NCBI GenBank assembly: GCA_903924005.1
Contig: CAIXZV010000490.1
Span: 1 to 9,262 of the forward strand
Length of the DNA: 9,262 nucleotides
Source of the DNA: an uncultured Chloroflexota bacterium
Lineage (GTDB): Bacteria; Chloroflexota; Limnocylindria; Limnocylindrales; CSP1-4
Direction of reading: 5' to 3'
Shown here: positions 6,570 through 9,262 of the stretch, one piece after another
Layout: every line of letters begins with the position of its first letter
Numbering within the stretch: the first letter of the stretch is position 1
Program-made: the position numbers and the translations under genes
Notes under the pieces: model-generated
Seen by the model: only the letters and a program-made list of their open reading frames with translations
The model's database searches: none
What the model was told of the DNA's origin: nothing

Positions 6570-6609
6570 GTCGTCATGGTGCCCCGGTCCGGCCGATCGC
6601 GCTAGCCGG

Positions 6610-7683
6610 TCATGGCTGGCGCCCGATGCTCGCGAGAGCCGCCTCGAACTCGGCGTGCTGTTGGCGCAGGGCGACCGCGGCCTCGTCTCGGCTTGTGAGC
6701 GTGAAGGCCACGCGGTCGCCGGGCGCCAACTGCCCAAGGAGCGGCCGGTCCGCGGTGATGACCACACTGATCACCGCATAGCCGCCGGTGGGCTGGCGAT
6801 CGGGCAGCAGGATGAGCGGCTGCCCGGCCGGGGGCACCTGGATGGCGCCCGTCACCAGCCCATGGCTGGGCAGGTCGGCCGGAAACTCACCGGGCAGGGG
6901 ATCGCCGTCGAGGCGCAGGCCCACGCGGTTGCTCGTCAAGGAGATCGTCCACGCCTGGTCGGCCAGCGACGCAAGACCCGCACGTGCTCGCTCGGCCCAC
7001 GGGCCTGCCGCGATGCGGAGGATCGCGGCAGGCGGATGCTCCCCCAGCCCCGAGCGCAGCGCCGACGGGATGGCCCGGGTCCGCGTCGTCCAGACCCGTG
7101 GGGCGGGCGTTGGATTGGGCGACGCCCCTCCGGCCAGGCGGTCACCGGTCCGCAGCGCCCGGCCGTTGAGGCCGCCGAAGCCCGCCCCCAGTGCGGTGGA
7201 CCGCGAGCCGAGAACGAGCGGGACATCGACGCCGCCCGCAATTGCGAGGTACGCACGAAAACCCGCAAGGCCCGTCGCGTGCCCACCGTGGGCGTCGCCA
7301 GTACCGTTGGGGCCGCTCCCATCGTCTGCGCCGCCAAACCGCAGCACGTCGCCTGCTGCGAGCCGGGCCGAAGTGCCGGGGCCAATCCGGCGACCCCCTG
7401 GCTCGACAACGGCGCCGAGATCCGCGCCAGCCAGCCCCACCGTCACCGCCCGCAGCACGCGCAAGGCTGGGCCGAGGAGCGTGATCTCAATCGCGGCGCT
7501 GTCCGCGGCGTTGCCGACGAGCACGTTGGCCACGGCAAGGGCCCACGGGTCCGCGGCACCGCCGGGCCCGAGCCCCATCGCGCCCAAGCCGGTTCGGCCG
7601 ATGTCTTGGACCGTCGTCTGCAAGCCGGGCTCGATGACCTCAAACACGTCGGCCGGGTTGGCGGCGAGCTGGGATGCGGTCAT
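6610..7683 (-). CDS. pxpC: 5-oxoprolinase subunit PxpC (biotin-dependent carboxyltransferase family, AHS2/KipA-like)
   Basis: Subunit C of the prokaryotic 5-oxoprolinase, which with PxpA and PxpB cleaves 5-oxoproline to glutamate at the expense of ATP in the cytoplasm. The 357 residues show the family order: EPGLQTTVQDIGR (18-30), GGAADPWALAVAN (41-53), YLAIAGGVDVP (145-155), SNRVGLRLDG (251-260), GAIQVPPAGQPLILLPDRQ (279-297), TGGY (299-302) and GQLAPGDRVAF (317-327). Length is typical, slightly raised by a Gly/Asp/His-rich insert at about 118-139. ATG 7683 overlaps the pxpB stop in the sequence ATGA, indicating translational coupling. A six-pair hairpin in the pxpB tail ends one base before this ATG. 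The PBP gene begins 40 bases downstream and may share the transcript. In some genomes such proteins are annotated as urea amidolyase-related or KipA; the A-B-C gene set here favours 5-oxoprolinase. Confidence 0.94.
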   Translation of the reverse strand: MTASQLAANPADVFEVIEPGLQTTVQDIGRTGLGAMGLGPGGAADPWALAVANVLVGNAADSAAIEITLLGPALRVLRAVTVGLAGADLGAVVEPGGRRIGPGTSARLAAGDVLRFGGADDGSGPNGTGDAHGGHATGLAGFRAYLAIAGGVDVPLVLGSRSTALGAGFGGLNGRALRTGDRLAGGASPNPTPAPRVWTTRTRAIPSALRSGLGEHPPAAILRIAAGPWAERARAGLASLADQAWTISLTSNRVGLRLDGDPLPGEFPADLPSHGLVTGAIQVPPAGQPLILLPDRQPTGGYAVISVVITADRPLLGQLAPGDRVAFTLTSRDEAAVALRQQHAEFEAALASIGRQP

Positions 7684-8378
7684 CGCGGCACAAGCCGCAC
7701 GCGGTCGCCGGGCCGCAGCAGGACCGGCGGACCCGACGTCGGGTTGAACAGCGTGACTTCTGTTCGCCCCAGCAGCCGCCAGCCGCCGGCCGATGTCTGG
7801 GGGTAGATCCCGGCGAAACGCCCGGCGATGGCCATGGTTCCGGCGGGGACCCGCGTTCTGGGCACCGCGAGCCGCGGGACGATGAGCTCGCCCGGCAGCT
7901 CGCCCAGGTACGCAAACCCTGGCGCAAACCCGAGGAAGAGGACCTCGAGCTCCGCCGCCGCCAAAAGGTCAACGACGGCCGCGGCGGTCAGACCGGTCTC
8001 GGCCGCAACCGTGTCGAGGTCGGGTCCGGCGTCACCGCCAAAGCGTGTCGGGATCTCGACGCAGGCCGCGTCGCGTTCCGGCTGCGGGTCGGCAGGCAGG
8101 TCGTCGGCCAGCGCGGCGAGGTCAACCGCAAGATCAGCGATGCGCTCCAGCCCGCCGTGCCCCGGTTGCTCAAGCAGGAGCGGGGCAAAGGGCACCAGCA
8201 CGCTTGCGGCGCCCGCCACCGGTACGCCCAACTCCGGGCGGGTCAAGCGAAGACGCTCAACTGCGGCGGCAAGAAGCCGCGCCCGCCGAGCCGCGCGAAC
8301 CGACACGACGGTGTCAAGCTCGATGAGGAGCGCGTCGTCGCCAAACGGGAGGACGCGGACCGCGGTTGCCTCAGCCAA
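7680..8378 (-). CDS. pxpB: 5-oxoprolinase subunit PxpB (AHS1/KipI-like)
   Basis: Subunit B of 5-oxoprolinase, the partner of PxpC, acting in the cytoplasm. With TTG 8378 as start it has 232 residues, matching the family. The N-terminal part carries VLPFGDDALLIEL (9-21), the usual family opening. The AHS1 core includes FGGDAGPDLDTVA (113-125), LGFAPGFAYLGELP (149-162), PRTRVPAGTMAIAG (173-186), IYPQTSAGGW (191-200), LLGRT (202-206) and LRPGDRVRL (221-229). TTG 8378 gives an 8-base overlap with pxpA and about eight residues before the conserved motif, as expected. ATG 8414 is an alternative that would add 12 residues and overlap pxpA by 44 bases; neither has a good ribosome-binding site. Odd: the segment VVDLLAAAELEV (135-146) has Leu where relatives usually have a conserved His before the GF-PGF motif. 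Confidence 0.93.
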   Translation of the reverse strand: MAEATAVRVLPFGDDALLIELDTVVSVRAARRARLLAAAVERLRLTRPELGVPVAGAASVLVPFAPLLLEQPGHGGLERIADLAVDLAALADDLPADPQPERDAACVEIPTRFGGDAGPDLDTVAAETGLTAAAVVDLLAAAELEVLFLGFAPGFAYLGELPGELIVPRLAVPRTRVPAGTMAIAGRFAGIYPQTSAGGWRLLGRTEVTLFNPTSGPPVLLRPGDRVRLVPR

Positions 8379-9117
8379 GGCCGCGCAGGTCCACGCCCGC
8401 CGCGACGAGCGCATCGCGCACGGCGGCCGCGCGAGCAACCGCTCCGGGAAGGTCCCCGTGGACGCACAGAGTGTCGGCGCGGATGGCGAGGGGCGTGCCG
8501 TCGTAGGCTCTCAGCCGCCCTTCGGCGATCGCCAGCGCCTGTGCCGCGGCCGCCGCTGGGGAGTCCAGCACAGCGCCCGGCAGCGTTCGCGATCGAAGGG
8601 ACCCGTCCGTCTCGTACGCCCGGTCCGCAAACGCCTCCTCGGCAACGGCCAGCCCGGCCTCGCGACCCGCCGCGATGAGCGCGGACCCGGCCAGCCCCAC
8701 CAGGATCAGACCCATGGAGAACCGCCGGACGCCTCGGGCCACCGCGTCAGCAACGGCACCGTCAGCGGCGGCCAGGTTGTACAGCGCTCCGTGCGCCTTG
8801 ACGTGGCGCAGCTCCGCACCGGCGTCACGCGCAAACGCCGACACGGCCGCCACCTGGTACAGCACCATCGCCTCGATGTCGGCAGCCGACATGGTCATCG
8901 GCCGCCGGCCAAACCCCTCGCGGTCTGGGTAGCCCGGGTGGGCGCCGATGGCCGCGCCGCAACGTGCGGCAAGCGCGCACGTGCGCTCGATGGTGGCTGC
9001 ATCGCCCGCGTGGAACCCTGCGGCGACGTTGACCGAGCTGACCAGCGGGATCAGGTCGGCGTCACCCTCGGGCAGCTCGCCGACATCGGCGTTCAGGTCG
9101 ATCCGCAGGATCCGCAT
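8371..9117 (-). CDS. pxpA: 5-oxoprolinase subunit PxpA (LamB/YcsF family)
   Basis: Subunit A of 5-oxoprolinase, a cytoplasmic TIM-barrel-type LamB/YcsF protein needed with PxpBC for ATP-dependent ring opening of 5-oxoproline to glutamate. The 248 residues match the family length. Motifs: IDLNADVGE (6-14), SSVNVAAGFHAGD (27-39), IGAHPGYPDREGFGRRPM (57-74), LYQVAAVSA (86-94), HVKAHGALYN (105-114), EEAFADRAY (160-168) and CVHGDLPGAV (218-227). The usual ACGFHAGD reads AAGFHAGD and the usual KPHGALYN reads KAHGALYN; catalytic Asp/His/Lys positions remain. ATG 9117 opens exactly at the conserved N-terminus. No Shine-Dalgarno sequence precedes it; a TAGCAT box six bases upstream suggests a leaderless transcript. 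It is first in the pxpA-pxpB-pxpC group and overlaps pxpB by 8 bases. Family is certain; the enzyme role rests on the complete three-gene set. Confidence 0.95.
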   Translation of the reverse strand: MRILRIDLNADVGELPEGDADLIPLVSSVNVAAGFHAGDAATIERTCALAARCGAAIGAHPGYPDREGFGRRPMTMSAADIEAMVLYQVAAVSAFARDAGAELRHVKAHGALYNLAAADGAVADAVARGVRRFSMGLILVGLAGSALIAAGREAGLAVAEEAFADRAYETDGSLRSRTLPGAVLDSPAAAAAQALAIAEGRLRAYDGTPLAIRADTLCVHGDLPGAVARAAAVRDALVAAGVDLRGLG

Positions 9118-9123
9118 CGGGCG

Positions 9124-9129
9124 ATGCTA
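9124..9129 (-). promoter_or_regulatory. Candidate leaderless -10 box (TAGCAT) for pxpABC
   Basis: TAGCAT fits the TANNNT pattern and ends six bases before the pxpA ATG, which would place the transcription start at or next to the start codon. No Shine-Dalgarno site precedes pxpA, which agrees with a leaderless mRNA. No clear -35 box is seen upstream, where a hairpin lies instead. Confidence 0.4.
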
Positions 9130-9130
9130 C

Positions 9131-9155
9131 GCCGCGCGGTGCGTCACGCCGCGGC
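9131..9155 (-). terminator. Stem-loop between the MscL-like gene and pxpA (possible terminator)
   Basis: GCCGCG (9131-9136) pairs with CGCGGC (9150-9155). The stem continues through G9138-C9149, G9139-C9147, T9140-A9146 and G9141-C9145 with two single-base bulges, leaving a three-base loop. It starts five bases after the stop of the upstream gene and fills most of the 43-base gap. No T-run follows on the minus strand, so terminator function is only likely, not shown. Confidence 0.4.
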
Positions 9156-9160
9156 CGAGG

Positions 9161-9262
9161 TCAGCGCTTGCGCAGCTCGTCGCGGATCTCGGCAAGCAGC
9201 TTGACCTCGTCTGACGGCTCAGGGGCCACCTCGGGCGCCGCGGGTGCCTCCTTGATCAGCGC
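9161..9262 (-). CDS. mscL: C-terminal end of a probable large-conductance mechanosensitive channel (MscL), 5' part outside window
   Basis: Only the last 33 codons are inside the window, ending in TGA 9163-9161. The fragment opens with ALIKEAPAAP, continues through a Pro/Glu linker, and ends EVKLLAEIRDELRKR. MscL proteins end the same way: a Lys/Glu/Ala/Pro linker after the second membrane helix and then a short amphipathic helix of the form EVxLLTEIRDLL, which forms the cytoplasmic bundle of the pentamer. The membrane helices and gating residues cannot be seen. Short LLxEIRD tails also occur in other small membrane proteins, so the name is tentative. It lies upstream of pxpA in the same direction, separated by 43 bases containing a hairpin. 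That spacing suggests an independent transcript, though read-through is possible. Confidence 0.55.
   Translation of the reverse strand, partial: ALIKEAPAAPEVAPEPSDEVKLLAEIRDELRKR

Noticed and set aside
6570..6767. Extension of the PBP frame upstream to 6767
   Set aside because: It would overlap the conserved C-terminus of PxpC by over 150 bases and adds a Ser/Arg-rich shadow sequence before a normal PBP N-terminus.
6655..9204. Plus-strand open frames antisense to pxpA, pxpB and pxpC
   Set aside because: High GC leaves antisense frames open; their Arg/Pro/Ala-rich translations have no family features, whereas the minus strand encodes clear PxpA, PxpB and PxpC motifs.

Overview
The window is high-GC bacterial DNA (roughly 70% G+C by eye). 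All eight recognisable genes lie on the minus strand, so transcription runs from high to low coordinates throughout. Both strands carry many spurious open frames because stop codons are rare at this composition; these are antisense or frame shadows and are left out. The organism is not settled. High GC, GTG/TTG starts, weak or absent Shine-Dalgarno sites before several genes, a Pro/Ser/Thr-tailed class A penicillin-binding protein, and an ABC-2 exporter next to a membrane-anchored NEW3-repeat protein would all fit a Chloroflexota or actinobacterial-type lineage. This is inference only; no rRNA or marker gene is present.

In transcription order: (1) 9262-9161 holds the last 33 codons of a protein whose tail resembles MscL, the large-conductance mechanosensitive channel. 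(2) 9117-6610 holds a tightly packed 5-oxoprolinase operon, pxpA-pxpB-pxpC, with overlapping gene ends; its products together hydrolyse 5-oxoproline to glutamate using ATP. (3) 6569-3771, only 40 bases further on, encodes a bifunctional class A penicillin-binding protein (GT51 glycosyltransferase plus transpeptidase) with a long extracellular Pro/Ser/Thr tail and paired cysteines. (4) 3770-3274 is a roughly 500-base stretch without a convincing gene. It holds an 11-bp inverted repeat, a 23-bp tandem repeat and an AT-richer patch with a -10-like box. (5) 3273-2077 encodes a secreted, C-terminally anchored protein with three NEW3/Ig-like repeats. (6) 1965-736 encodes an ABC ATPase with a long acidic N-terminal extension. 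(7) 752-1 encodes its ABC-2 permease, cut by the window edge.

Genes 5-7 look like one envelope unit: an ABC-2 exporter (ATPase and permease overlapping by 17 bases) plus a surface-exposed partner anchored by one helix. The Pxp genes and the PBP are close enough to be co-transcribed, although no functional link is established. No CRISPR array, tRNA, rRNA, transposase, integrase or phage gene was seen. Nothing here is clearly a new system; the most unusual items are the NEW3-ABC-2 unit, the repeat-bearing acidic extension of the ATPase, the decorated PBP, the PxpB lacking a usual histidine, and the structured intergenic regions.
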